DNA from: GWF sp031972135
GTDB taxonomy: Bacteria; Patescibacteriota; Microgenomatia; UBA1400; UBA12108
NCBI GenBank assembly: GCA_031972135.1
Contig: DALYFH010000011.1
Coordinates: forward strand, 1 to 33,673
Length of the DNA: 33,673 bases
Direction of reading: 5' to 3'
Position numbers and translations under genes: made by a program
Notes under the pieces: model-generated
What the model saw: only the letters and a program-made list of their open reading frames with translations
Database searches by the model: none
Told to the model about the DNA's origin: nothing
Shown: piece by piece, positions 15,434-22,867 of the stretch
How the letters are laid out: each line of letters begins with the position of its first letter
Position numbering within the stretch: position 1 is the first letter of the stretch

Positions 15434-15940
15434 TCAGACTTGTTCCCCAGCTTTTCGGATAGCTTCTAGGTCGAGTTTTTTCATTGGCATAAATGCAGCT
15501 GTTACTGCCTCTGCTTTATTTGGATCTCTCATCATCTCATCCAATATCCTAGGCGTAATTTGCCATGTGACGCCAAATTTGTCTGTGCACCATCCACACT
15601 GCTCTGCCTCAGGTACTGCAGATAGCTTGTCCCAAAAATAATCTATTTCTTCTTGTGTTTCACACTCAACAATGTATGATGTTCCCCCATTTAGTTTAAA
15701 TTGCTCCATGGGCCCACCATTTAAAAACATAAAGCTAATCCCATCTATCTCGCACTCAGCAGTCAACACTGATCCTTCTGGCCTGCCCGATGCTTCTTCT
15801 ACTCCTTTTGGTGATTTTGTAATATCACCGAGCGATGCCTTATGCTCTCCAGGTGCATTGTTAAAAGTATCTATGTAGTATTGTGCAGCCTCTTCACCAT
15901 TATTATTTGCAAACCAAATACATGTAATTAGTCTACTCAT
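15434..15940 (-). CDS. VOC/PhnB-like (3-dmu-9_3-mt) protein
   Basis: A 168-residue member of the PhnB/3-demethylubiquinone-like branch of the vicinal-oxygen-chelate fold: CIWFANNNGEEAAQYYIDTF, FMFLNGGPMEQF, SYIVECETQEEIDYFWDKL and CGWCTDKFGVTWQITP. Metal-binding or resistance functions occur in the fold; the substrate here is unknown. Its 5' end, including the RBS region, is duplicated at 16296-16352. Confidence 0.88.
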   Translation of the reverse strand: MSRLITCIWFANNNGEEAAQYYIDTFNNAPGEHKASLGDITKSPKGVEEASGRPEGSVLTAECEIDGISFMFLNGGPMEQFKLNGGTSYIVECETQEEIDYFWDKLSAVPEAEQCGWCTDKFGVTWQITPRILDEMMRDPNKAEAVTAAFMPMKKLDLEAIRKAGEQV

Positions 15941-15954
15941 ATTATTGACCTCTA

Positions 15955-16209
15955 TTAGTTTAATAATTTTTCTAGTTTCTTAATTTCTAAGTGCCTTTTC
16001 GCATTTCCCAGACTGGCATATAGAGCATACACAATACCAAATACCCCACCGATCCAAATTAAAGTATTGGCAAAAGTCTTCTCTCCGAAGAACCGATTAA
16101 CTAAATATATTCCCAGCATTACTGACGTATTAACCGCGACTGCCTCCACCGCCATAATTATCTTTGTCCTCTGCAAACTCTCTATCTGAAACCTGATATT
16201 TTCACTCAT
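15955..16209 (-). CDS. Small two-TM membrane protein
   Basis: 84 residues with two predicted membrane helices (about 18-37 and 48-67) and a charged C-terminal helix (LEIKKLEKLLN). It lies 14 bp upstream of the VOC gene on the same strand. Family unknown. Confidence 0.7.
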   Translation of the reverse strand: MSENIRFQIESLQRTKIIMAVEAVAVNTSVMLGIYLVNRFFGEKTFANTLIWIGGVFGIVYALYASLGNAKRHLEIKKLEKLLN

Positions 16210-16295
16210 TGTTTAATTCTAGCAAATATCGCTTCCCCAAGTGTACAACCATTAATAATGGTTGACCACTCACTCGCTCTAGATAGATGAATTGT

Positions 16296-16352
16296 TCAGA
16301 CTCCTACACCATTATTATTTTCAAACCAGATACATGTGATTAATCTACTCAT
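16296..16352 (-). pseudogene. Remnant of a VOC gene 5' end
   Basis: MSRLITCIWFENNNG followed by VGV and a TGA. The first 15 codons and the preceding RBS region match the start of the VOC gene at 15434-15940 (one residue differs, A to E). After that the similarity stops. It begins directly after the stop of the VOC gene at 16354-16782. It is the scar of a tandem duplication followed by deletion. Confidence 0.75.
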
Positions 16353-16353
16353 A

Positions 16354-16782
16354 TTATTTGCCTCCAGAAAATTCAATTATCCATTCAATACCATATTTAT
16401 CTCGGAACATTCCTGCATAAGAGCCCCACGGACTGTCACCCATAGATCCTTCTACTTCACCATCACTTGAAAGCCCACCAAATAATTTGTCAGCCTCTTC
16501 TTTACTATCCACTCTCAACAAAATTTTACTTCGGTTTTCGCGCTCATTCACTCGTCCCAAAACTTCTGGCACATCATTAGCTACCAAGATGGAACCATTG
16601 CCGACTGGGAGCGCAATATACATTATTTTATTCTCCTCTTTCTCTGGGATCGGAAATTCGTCAGTGGCGATATCTTTAAAACGCACTACCTTCAAAAATT
16701 CACCACCAAAAACAGATCTATAAAAATTAAATGCCTCTTCTGCATTACCGTTAAAGTTGATCCACGTATTTAGTTTAGTCAT
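16354..16782 (-). CDS. VOC/PhnB-like protein
   Basis: A 142-residue PhnB-type VOC protein: NTWINFNGNAEEAFNFYRSV, FGGEFLKVVRFKD, SILVANDVPE, DSKEEADKLFGGLS and GMFRDKYGIEWIIEF. It is a paralogue of the neighbour at 15434 but clearly diverged. Substrate unknown. Confidence 0.88.
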   Translation of the reverse strand: MTKLNTWINFNGNAEEAFNFYRSVFGGEFLKVVRFKDIATDEFPIPEKEENKIMYIALPVGNGSILVANDVPEVLGRVNERENRSKILLRVDSKEEADKLFGGLSSDGEVEGSMGDSPWGSYAGMFRDKYGIEWIIEFSGGK

Positions 16783-16945
16783 ACAAATATGATACCAGAT
16801 TAAGACACGTCGGCAAGGCGGATTAGCTTAGCTCCCTATCGTAGACGATGTTCGAACTAACTAGGGTCTTATAACTGCTTTACAAATGACGTGCAATCCC
16901 TAATCACAATCCACTCTACTTAAAGGGAAATGATAATATCTATCC

Positions 16946-17804
16946 ATGAGCTTATTTTCATCAAGCGCCGAAGGACTACCAACAGCCAATAATGTGATTT
17001 CGGTTTCATCGCATATTGAAACTCCCAACATATTGCCTTCCCCCCTAGAGCCAGAAAGAATCCGCGCGTATATTACTGAAATAGGTTTACAAATACCCAA
17101 AGCAAGAGAGGGATTATTAAAACCATCCCAGATCCAATCTGTAGTTGATGAAGCTATAATACAAGGTGTTCCAAGGAGAGATTTAGTAAAACTATTCATT
17201 GAAAACGGAGTAACAATAGTCGACAAATCAAAACAACTGACTGAAGAAAAAATACTAGAGTTAGTAGAATTCGCATATCGAAAAACAAAGTCATTTGACG
17301 AAGAAGAGCAAGCATTGCTACTAGATCACCGCATAGACATAGAAACTAACCTATTAATCGAAAGAAGTAAATTACCTGATAGTATAGGTATGCGTTTTCG
17401 AGCCCACGGGATCGCAAAAGGTACCACAGCTTCCCAATTACGATCCTTATTAAATTTACTAGACGGGAAGTTCGATCGAACAAAACCCTTGTATACTTCA
17501 GACTTAAAACGGTCGGATGAGAATGAAATCTCTGGAGCAATTGGAGCTGCAGGGCCGTATGATACTGGAGGTTTTATTATCGTAGGTGAGCCTAAAAAAC
17601 TACATCAGCCAATATCAGAGACAAAGGATATACCAGAAACTGGTGTAAGAGGGGTTTTGGTGAATCGTGAATGGTATGAAGCAATAGCCGCCCTACAAAA
17701 CGCTTATCCAGAAGTTAAATTCATTCGAGCNNNNNNNNNNCATTCGAGCAGACGAAATGGAAAAATCTCTCATTATGTGGCTAGAACAGGTTGATAATAC
17801 TTAA
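16946..17804 (+). CDS. Hypothetical protein, broken by a false 10-N gap
   Basis: A soluble, acidic protein, about 279 residues once the gap is closed. The same nine bases (CATTCGAGC) stand on both sides of the N run. Overlapping them restores an in-frame ending, KFIRADEMEKSLIMWLEQ then VDNT and a stop at 17802-17804. Visible: an N-terminal P/S-rich segment, a central helical region, and a C-terminal domain with GPYDTGGFIIVGEP and GVRGVLVNREWYEAIAALQ. No family recognised. TGATAATAT at 16931-16939 ends six bases before the ATG, so it may be leaderless. Confidence 0.75.
17731..17740. other. Assembly gap (10 N) with 9-bp overlapping flanks
   Basis: CATTCGAGC lies directly on both sides of the N run. 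This is typical of two contig ends that overlap but were joined by scaffolding. No sequence is likely to be missing. Confidence 0.85.
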
Positions 17805-18002
17805 TATATCAATCTACATCAATGCTCCGATGGTTGGATTCTGTGAGAACCTTCTTTATCGAACAGATAATCACCCCAACCCTACCAAGTGAAATCCGAC
17901 TTCAACTCTTTGTGAGCGATCCTACGACCTCGAATCCACCCTTTTCAGTAGCTCATGGGTTGTACTAGAACCAAGCGGAGTAGGGTAAAATGTGTATCAA
18001 GC

Positions 18003-18278
18003 ATGAAAAACCCAACTTATTCGTCATTTATCATTGGAGAACTTCCCAACCTTATCCAAATAATCTCATTCCCGGCAGTCATAAGCATCTTATTCAAGAG
18101 TAACGCTATTGGGATAATCTCAATTACTATATTAGGATTTATCGTCGGTCTATATCTGGCTGAAAAAGAAAAACGCTTCTTCAAAAGACGAATTGGGTGG
18201 AGTATTGGAGCTACGTGTACTGGGCTAATTTTAGCAGTTTTAGTTGTCGTAATTAGGCTTACGATTCAGCAACAATAG
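18003..18278 (+). CDS. Small membrane protein (91 aa)
   Basis: Begins MKNPTYSSFIIGEL and has two or three hydrophobic helices separated by a charged loop (EKEKRFFKRR). The frame is open from 17955, but the ATG at 18003 gives a normal membrane-protein start; TAAAAT at 17986-17991 is a possible -10. The 198 bp before it (17805-18002) hold no recognisable gene. Function unknown. Confidence 0.6.
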   Translation: MKNPTYSSFIIGELPNLIQIISFPAVISILFKSNAIGIISITILGFIVGLYLAEKEKRFFKRRIGWSIGATCTGLILAVLVVVIRLTIQQQ

Positions 18279-18294
18279 TGTCACGACATATTGT

Positions 18295-18489
18295 CTAGAT
18301 TTTAGATTTTACACCCTCACCCACGACCTTCGACTTGTCTTTCACAAGATTCTTAAGCTTTTCACTAGTGAATAAGTCAAAAAAGATATTTTTAAATAGT
18401 TCGGCTGTCTCAATCACGCCAACGAGCTCCTTGTCGGATGTATTCTCGCCATCCTTACCTAAAACCTGTCTTGCCTGCAATATATCCAT
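18295..18489 (-). CDS. Small protein ending the C-protein operon (64 aa)
   Basis: Begins MDILQARQVLGKDGENTSD; charged and helical, with a Lys-rich C-terminus. GAGG four bases before the ATG at 18489 is a good ribosome-binding site; the TTG at 18492 is less likely. It starts 28 bp after the preceding gene and is the last member of the operon that begins at 21684. It could be an antitoxin-sized accessory protein; no family recognised. Confidence 0.6.
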   Translation of the reverse strand: MDILQARQVLGKDGENTSDKELVGVIETAELFKNIFFDLFTSEKLKNLVKDKSKVVGEGVKSKI

Positions 18490-18516
18490 CAAACCTCAAT
18501 TCGAGGCTGACTAAAT

Positions 18517-19788
18517 CTACTTTAGAGCTTTAGCCCAAGCGTCAATATAATTAATATTCTTTTTGGTAATGTCATCTGGCAAAGGGTTGTACTTAGAATA
18601 AGTTGAATCAAGTTCATTAGACAAATCCTCTATAGTTTTAGACTCAATGTCTTCAAATTCGAGTTTCCGACTCATGAGAAAGTGTTTCTGAGCCAACGAT
18701 GGATTCTTATCAAAACTAAAAATATTCTCGACTTTGCTATCAATAATCTCCATTATTGCCTTACTGTCCCCATCTAGAAGGTCTTTATAACCCTCCTTAT
18801 TCAAGAGTAAAGTAGTTTCGTGCAAAGTGAAAAATTGATGCAATTTTCTCAAATAGTATCTTGATGGAGGAACTCCCCCTATACTCGCATTTCCAGATTT
18901 ATATTCTCCATAAAATATGCCATGTGACAATCCAGAAAGACCCAGCTTAGTCATTATCACAGAATAAAAGCTACCATATAAATTAAATAGTTCTTTACCC
19001 CTAGAGTTAGTCAATTCAACAAATTGCTTCAAGGCACTCAGCTTTGTGACAAAGACAGAAGGAGTGTCTATGCTCGATTTTTCATTTAAGTCTTCCACCC
19101 ATATTATGAATTTATTAAAGTCTGAATATTTATCTAGTAAGCCTGAATTTAAGGTTGCTGTATTAGTAAACAAAATTGGAACAACCTCATGACCTTCGGC
19201 CACCCTCTTTACTTCTTTAGCAATTCTCAGATTAACATCTAACCAATCGTCTTCCAAAGACGAGAAAAAGAAGTATGGGCACGCTATAAAGGCTGGTTCA
19301 ACCGATGCCTCTAATAAGTTCTGAGCGTCAGCATAACCAGCCTTAACGAGGATTTCAAGGTATTTCTGGACCACCCCACCCCTTTCATTCACCTTATCAA
19401 CTTGTAAGTTAATGACGTTAGAAACAAATTCCTCCACGAATGCGTCATTAAAATCTGATGGTTGAAGCGGAGAGTACTCTCTGTCTGAAAAAAGCGTTTC
19501 CAACTTATATGATTCAACTAATTTTTGAATAGAAGGTTTGAAACATTTCTTACTAGTCTTCTTATTTAGGGTCACATAACTTTCAATATCTGCCTTAGAA
19601 AGAATGTGTGTCATGGGGTCTATAAAAAAAGGTTTCTGGATGTATCGTATAGCCATTTTAGTGGCGTCGGAAGAGTACGAGAGAATATGAGCAGGCACAA
19701 CCAACCCATCAAAAAGGTCACCGCAGTCATGCATGACCTGGCGATCCTTATGAACTCCAAACCGGAGATATAGCTTTCTATTATTCAT
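18517..19788 (-). CDS. Large protein of unknown family in the C-protein operon (423 aa)
   Basis: Soluble, no membrane segments. Alternating strands and helices with blocks such as GDLFDGLVVPAHILSY, KPFFIDPMTHIL, PAFIACPYFFFSS, VVPILFTNTATL, FIIWVEDL, GLSGLSHGIFYGEYKSG and VPPSRYYLRKLHQFF. The repeating strand-helix order and the position of the polar blocks at strand ends suggest a TIM-barrel-like enzyme, which is inference. It overlaps the upstream nuclease-like gene by ATGA (19785-19788), so the two products are made together. Probably the main effector or sensor of the system. Confidence 0.8.
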   Translation of the reverse strand: MNNRKLYLRFGVHKDRQVMHDCGDLFDGLVVPAHILSYSSDATKMAIRYIQKPFFIDPMTHILSKADIESYVTLNKKTSKKCFKPSIQKLVESYKLETLFSDREYSPLQPSDFNDAFVEEFVSNVINLQVDKVNERGGVVQKYLEILVKAGYADAQNLLEASVEPAFIACPYFFFSSLEDDWLDVNLRIAKEVKRVAEGHEVVPILFTNTATLNSGLLDKYSDFNKFIIWVEDLNEKSSIDTPSVFVTKLSALKQFVELTNSRGKELFNLYGSFYSVIMTKLGLSGLSHGIFYGEYKSGNASIGGVPPSRYYLRKLHQFFTLHETTLLLNKEGYKDLLDGDSKAIMEIIDSKVENIFSFDKNPSLAQKHFLMSRKLEFEDIESKTIEDLSNELDSTYSKYNPLPDDITKKNINYIDAWAKALK

Positions 19789-20204
19789 ATATTGTATGCA
19801 ACGGTATTATAGGCGATTTTGTTAATATTATTTTCACGAGGTTCAATTAAGTATCGTGGTTCATAATTATCATTAATACCAATTAAGCCTATTCCTAATC
19901 TTAGAAACTCTTCCTTATGCTTCATCGGGGCACTTTCATACTCATGCCAAATAGCCACATATGAATGATTACATGCGATGGAATTTAAATTTGCTTGTCG
20001 AAGAGCAGTTTTCCAATCTTTTATTTTGACTTCAATGGTCCACAGTTCCTGATGCACTTGCGATTGAACAACCAAATCAATTCTCTTCCTAGATAATGAA
20101 ACCTGACGAGATACCTTAAACCATTTATTGTGAGATATGAACTTAGAAAGACCCTCCTCCATGTCTTCTTCTGATATTCGTACGTCACTTATTCGCATAT
20201 ACAT
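19785..20204 (-). CDS. PD-(D/E)XK-like nuclease
   Basis: 139 residues. The core shows RKRIDLVVQ, then LWTIEVKIKDWKTALRQA, i.e. Asp on one strand and ExK on the next, followed by a helix with Gln, and SYVAIW as the next strand. This order is that of restriction-endonuclease-fold nucleases. Its start lies within the last 20 bp of the membrane-protein gene and its stop overlaps the next start. No DNA-recognition domain is visible, so specificity may come from a partner. Confidence 0.75.
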   Translation of the reverse strand: MYMRISDVRISEEDMEEGLSKFISHNKWFKVSRQVSLSRKRIDLVVQSQVHQELWTIEVKIKDWKTALRQANLNSIACNHSYVAIWHEYESAPMKHKEEFLRLGIGLIGINDNYEPRYLIEPRENNINKIAYNTVAYNI

Positions 20205-20844
20205 CCAACTTCAACTTGGTAATATAACTAGAAATTCCTATGCAAATGGAAAGAAAGAGTATTACAAAATAAATTAACAAAAACAAATTAGAGATGCTTG
20301 GATTAGGCAATACCGTGTTAAACACGTTGGAAACGATCAAGGCCAAAATGGATAAGGCGCTTGAAATAGTCAAACAAATAAATAAACCTCTAGAAAGGTT
20401 CTTAAGTTTCTTAAAATCAGCATGGTTTCGCGTTGAAGCGATAATCTCCAACATCGTGTCTCGAAAATCTAAAGAGGCTCCTAAAAGCGAAAAATCCCAC
20501 CCTTTTAATACTTCATTTTTTGCCAGTTCATATTCTCCCAAAAATTTACTCACATCTGTTGCACTTTTACCCGCAACAATCGCAACACTATTAGTAAATA
20601 TGTTCTTAGTAATCTCCTCATATAAGGGAACAACAAATTTCTGAAAAGTTACCCTATCAAGGGCATCTTCTACGGCTGAAAAAACAGTAAGGTTGTTTTT
20701 AAAAAACTCAGATGATTGCTTGAAAGCATATACCGCCAACACGCTTGGAACTATATAAAGTATTGAGGTGTCAAAATTGGTAAACCCCAAAGTAATTTGT
20801 GAAAACAAGTTAGCCGATGTAGAAGCAACGACTACATCAGCCAT
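20185..20844 (-). CDS. Membrane protein of the C-protein operon (219 aa)
   Basis: Hydrophobic segments near the N-terminus (about 28-45) and a pair near the C-terminus (about 154-175 and 184-207), with a soluble helical domain between them. No family recognised. It overlaps the YwgA-like gene by 8 bp and the nuclease gene by 20 bp. In defence operons a membrane protein often serves as effector or anchor; here this is inference from context only. Confidence 0.75.
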   Translation of the reverse strand: MADVVVASTSANLFSQITLGFTNFDTSILYIVPSVLAVYAFKQSSEFFKNNLTVFSAVEDALDRVTFQKFVVPLYEEITKNIFTNSVAIVAGKSATDVSKFLGEYELAKNEVLKGWDFSLLGASLDFRDTMLEIIASTRNHADFKKLKNLSRGLFICLTISSALSILALIVSNVFNTVLPNPSISNLFLLIYFVILFLSICIGISSYITKLKLDVYANK

Positions 20845-21394
20845 AAACTTGATCCAAAATTTCTGAATTAATTGTCATATCTGGATGATTATCATAAACA
20901 TATCTAAGTAGCTTCCTTAACGGAAGAGAGCCGTAAGTCGTCTTAACCTTGGATATAAGCTCTCGGGCGTCCGTAGGGAGGGTCTTCCAAATTTGTTCGG
21001 CCACCTTAATTCCAATCGAGCTTAATTTATAAATCGCATTTACATCATCTGATTCTAGTCCACCCTCATCCTCACCAGCCATATCATTAAGAAATTTGAA
21101 CTGCTCAGGGTTAATCTGCTCTGCGGGAGAATCTTTTTCAACAAGCAGTAATGATTTAGATGGTGTAGGAAAATTTTGAAGAAAATCAATCTCAGAATAA
21201 ATTTCACTTGAAAATGGTCCCATTTTATAAGGGACAAACTTAAAAGTATCGTCAAGGTGACCTTCTTCCCTAAGAAGGTAGATTAATTTAGTCATCCTTG
21301 TTATCCCCGCAATCGGTTCAGCGGACTTTCCAGATCTACCAGGGGAATATAATAGCGCTAACAATAAATCCGACTTCTCCATAGATAGAACCAT
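20837..21394 (-). CDS. YwgA-like winged-helix protein
   Basis: 185 residues. Blocks GITRMTKLIYLLREEG, FKFVPYKMGPFSSEIYSEID and YKLSSIGIKVAEQIW match the pattern of YwgA-like proteins, small winged-helix proteins often found beside restriction and other defence genes. The C-terminus has YGSLPLRKLLRYVYDNHPDM. The start could also be M5 (21382); neither ATG has a clear RBS. It lies 65 bp after the controller gene and is the first non-regulatory gene of the operon. Confidence 0.7.
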   Translation of the reverse strand: MVLSMEKSDLLLALLYSPGRSGKSAEPIAGITRMTKLIYLLREEGHLDDTFKFVPYKMGPFSSEIYSEIDFLQNFPTPSKSLLLVEKDSPAEQINPEQFKFLNDMAGEDEGGLESDDVNAIYKLSSIGIKVAEQIWKTLPTDARELISKVKTTYGSLPLRKLLRYVYDNHPDMTINSEILDQVYG

Positions 21395-21459
21395 CTTATA
21401 CTAAGTTTATCAAACTTACAGTATAGAAATAGGCAAAATTACAAGAGACAAGTAGGTGG

Positions 21460-21684
21460 TTAGCCCAAGAATAATTTCTCAAGACCAACCCTCAAGGCTT
21501 CGGCAATCTTCTTAATAACTCCAAGGGTGGGGTTCCTAACTCCCCTTTCAACTCCAGAAATATAAGTGCGGTCCAATCCAGAGTCAAAACTGAGATCCTC
21601 TTGAGATTTTCCGAGCTTCAAACGGAGCTCTCGTACTCGTTTGCCAAACTTAACTTGATCAGGAGTACTTTTTGTATTAGCCAT
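21460..21684 (-). CDS. XRE-family controller (C-protein-like) regulator
   Basis: 74 residues, almost entirely one HTH domain: FGKRVRELRLKLGKSQEDLS, then DRTYISGVERGVRNPTL and IKKIAEALRVGLEKLF. Size and the RTYISxxERGxRNPT signature are those of restriction-modification controller proteins. In its own promoter region lie tandem 11-bp sites matching the C-box (21707-21732). C-proteins bind these first as activators and then as repressors of their own operon, delaying the toxic gene after entry into a new cell. The ATG has an AGGAG only one base away and may be leaderless, as many C genes are. Confidence 0.88.
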   Translation of the reverse strand: MANTKSTPDQVKFGKRVRELRLKLGKSQEDLSFDSGLDRTYISGVERGVRNPTLGVIKKIAEALRVGLEKLFLG

Positions 21685-21706
21685 ACTCCTATGATCTAGT
21701 CTGGTA

Positions 21707-21732
21707 GACTATTGGTCTACGGACTATTAGTC
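21707..21732. promoter_or_regulatory. Tandem C-box operators
   Basis: GACTATTGGTC (21707-21717) and GACTATTAGTC (21722-21732), centres 15 bp apart with TACG between. The second is a perfect match to GACTnnnAGTC, the first has one mismatch. They lie 23-48 bases before the controller ATG, where a -35 would be, and also overlap the -35 region of the divergent gene. The outer bases extend to a 17-bp palindrome at 21704-21720. Confidence 0.82.
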
Positions 21733-21742
21733 ACATATTGTG

Positions 21743-21748
21743 TATAAT
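21743..21748 (+). promoter_or_regulatory. -10 element of the zinc-ribbon gene
   Basis: TATAAT, 31 bp before the ATG at 21780. The matching -35 position (about 21720-21725) falls between and on the C-boxes, so the controller probably also affects this gene. Confidence 0.5.
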
Positions 21749-21779
21749 AATCTACATTAGATCTTGAGAAAGGATATAT

Positions 21780-21968
21780 ATGAAAATATTTGGTCCCAAA
21801 TGTCCCAAGTGTGGTGGGCATGATATTAATACGGTGACCGAGAGCTTTGCGGCCCGGTGTAAGCGTCTCGTGATCTATGTACTTTTCTTTATCACTCTCC
21901 TCTTCGTCAAAGCACCCAAGCCGTTATATGTTTGTCGAGATTGTGGTTTTAGTTGGGAAAAACGTTAG
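21780..21968 (+). CDS. Small zinc-ribbon membrane protein
   Basis: 62 residues with CPKCGG near the N-terminus and CRDCGF near the C-terminus, which can form one four-Cys zinc ribbon. A hydrophobic helix (about 31-46) lies between them. AAGGA precedes the ATG by about 7 bases. It is divergent from the controller gene and shares its operator region. Function unknown. Confidence 0.75.
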   Translation: MKIFGPKCPKCGGHDINTVTESFAARCKRLVIYVLFFITLLFVKAPKPLYVCRDCGFSWEKR

Positions 21969-22049
21969 ATCCACACTCCCAAAAACTAAACTATCCATGA
22001 GCTCGTACAATGACCGCAGAGGCTAATTATCTGGTGATAACATACAATC

Positions 22050-22519
22050 ATGAGTGAACCAATCCAAGTCGTCCAAAAAACTCAACAGGAAGACCAGTTA
22101 TTTCAGAAGAACAATATTCTGTCTGGCTCGAGGAAATAAGACCATACTTAGTGAACGGCCATAGCTTACGATTCGCGATCGACAAGGCATTCCTGGGGAA
22201 ACACCGCACCACAATTTACAAAAAGATCAGGCTAGAAGATTGGTTTTCGGACAAAATCAACGCTTTTCGCAACCTCGTCGGTGAGCTAGTCAATGAGTCG
22301 TTCGCTCGCATGGTCGAGAATATTTACGCGAAGATAGTTAGGGGTATTCAAATAGACCATGACGAGTTCAAAGTACTATCTTTCATGGCCACGTATCACC
22401 GGTCCTCAACTCCATTTTTTGAAACAGGACACAAGAGCAAAACATTGGAGGACATAAAGTCACTAACCGACCCACTACCCATACCGCACATTGAGTATCT
22501 ATCCGCTAATCAGGGTTAA
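22050..22519 (+). pseudogene. Frameshifted HTH/small-terminase-like gene
   Basis: The ATG at 22050 starts MSEPIQVVQK. At CCAAAAAACTC the frame must shift by -1 to continue as NSTGRPVISEEQYSVWLEEI and on through RTTIYKKIRLEDWFSDKI to the stop at 22519, about 156 residues in all. In the original frame it stops at 22137. The GRPxxS...TIYxxI pattern recalls HTH/terminase-small-like proteins of mobile elements. The A6 run suggests a sequencing error, a real indel or slippage. It heads the recombinase operon. Confidence 0.6.
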
Positions 22520-22543
22520 GGTAAAATATCGACAACATAAACT

Positions 22544-22867
22544 ATGACGAATATAAATAGTCAAAAACAACTAATTCGGCACTTAAAAAACAAAGACTCC
22601 AAGCTCACCGACAACGATATTTCCGAAGTAATATCTGGCTTGCGCCGATTCGTTGTCCTTGCTCAAAAAATATACACACAACCCCAAGCACAATTCTCAT
22701 ATAAGAACCTTAAAATACCGTTTACTAAACAATCAGTTAAAACATTTGTTGTAAAAACCACTATGGATGAACTCGACAAAGTTAAAAATCCCGATGAATC
22801 AATGAAGAGTGTATTTAAAAAGTTTGTACACGAAGTAACCAAAGGAAAAAAACTCAATGGAAATTAG
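22544..22867 (+). CDS. Hypothetical protein of the recombinase module (107 aa)
   Basis: Lys-rich and helical, starting MTNINSQKQLIRHLKNKD and ending KGKKLNGN; no family recognised. It overlaps the recombinase start by 11 bp (22857-22867), so the two are coupled. TAAAAT at about 22521 is a possible -10. Confidence 0.65.
   Translation: MTNINSQKQLIRHLKNKDSKLTDNDISEVISGLRRFVVLAQKIYTQPQAQFSYKNLKIPFTKQSVKTFVVKTTMDELDKVKNPDESMKSVFKKFVHEVTKGKKLNGN

Noticed and set aside
16815..16875. tRNA-like stretch with TTCGAAC and GCTCCC as a tRNA or left attachment site
   Set aside because: The arms next to the TTCGAAC loop do not pair, and it does not match the tRNA-Asn 3' end beyond short pieces.
16900..17226. 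108-aa minus-strand ORF
   Set aside because: Antisense shadow of the hypothetical gene at 16946-17804; no RBS and no family features.
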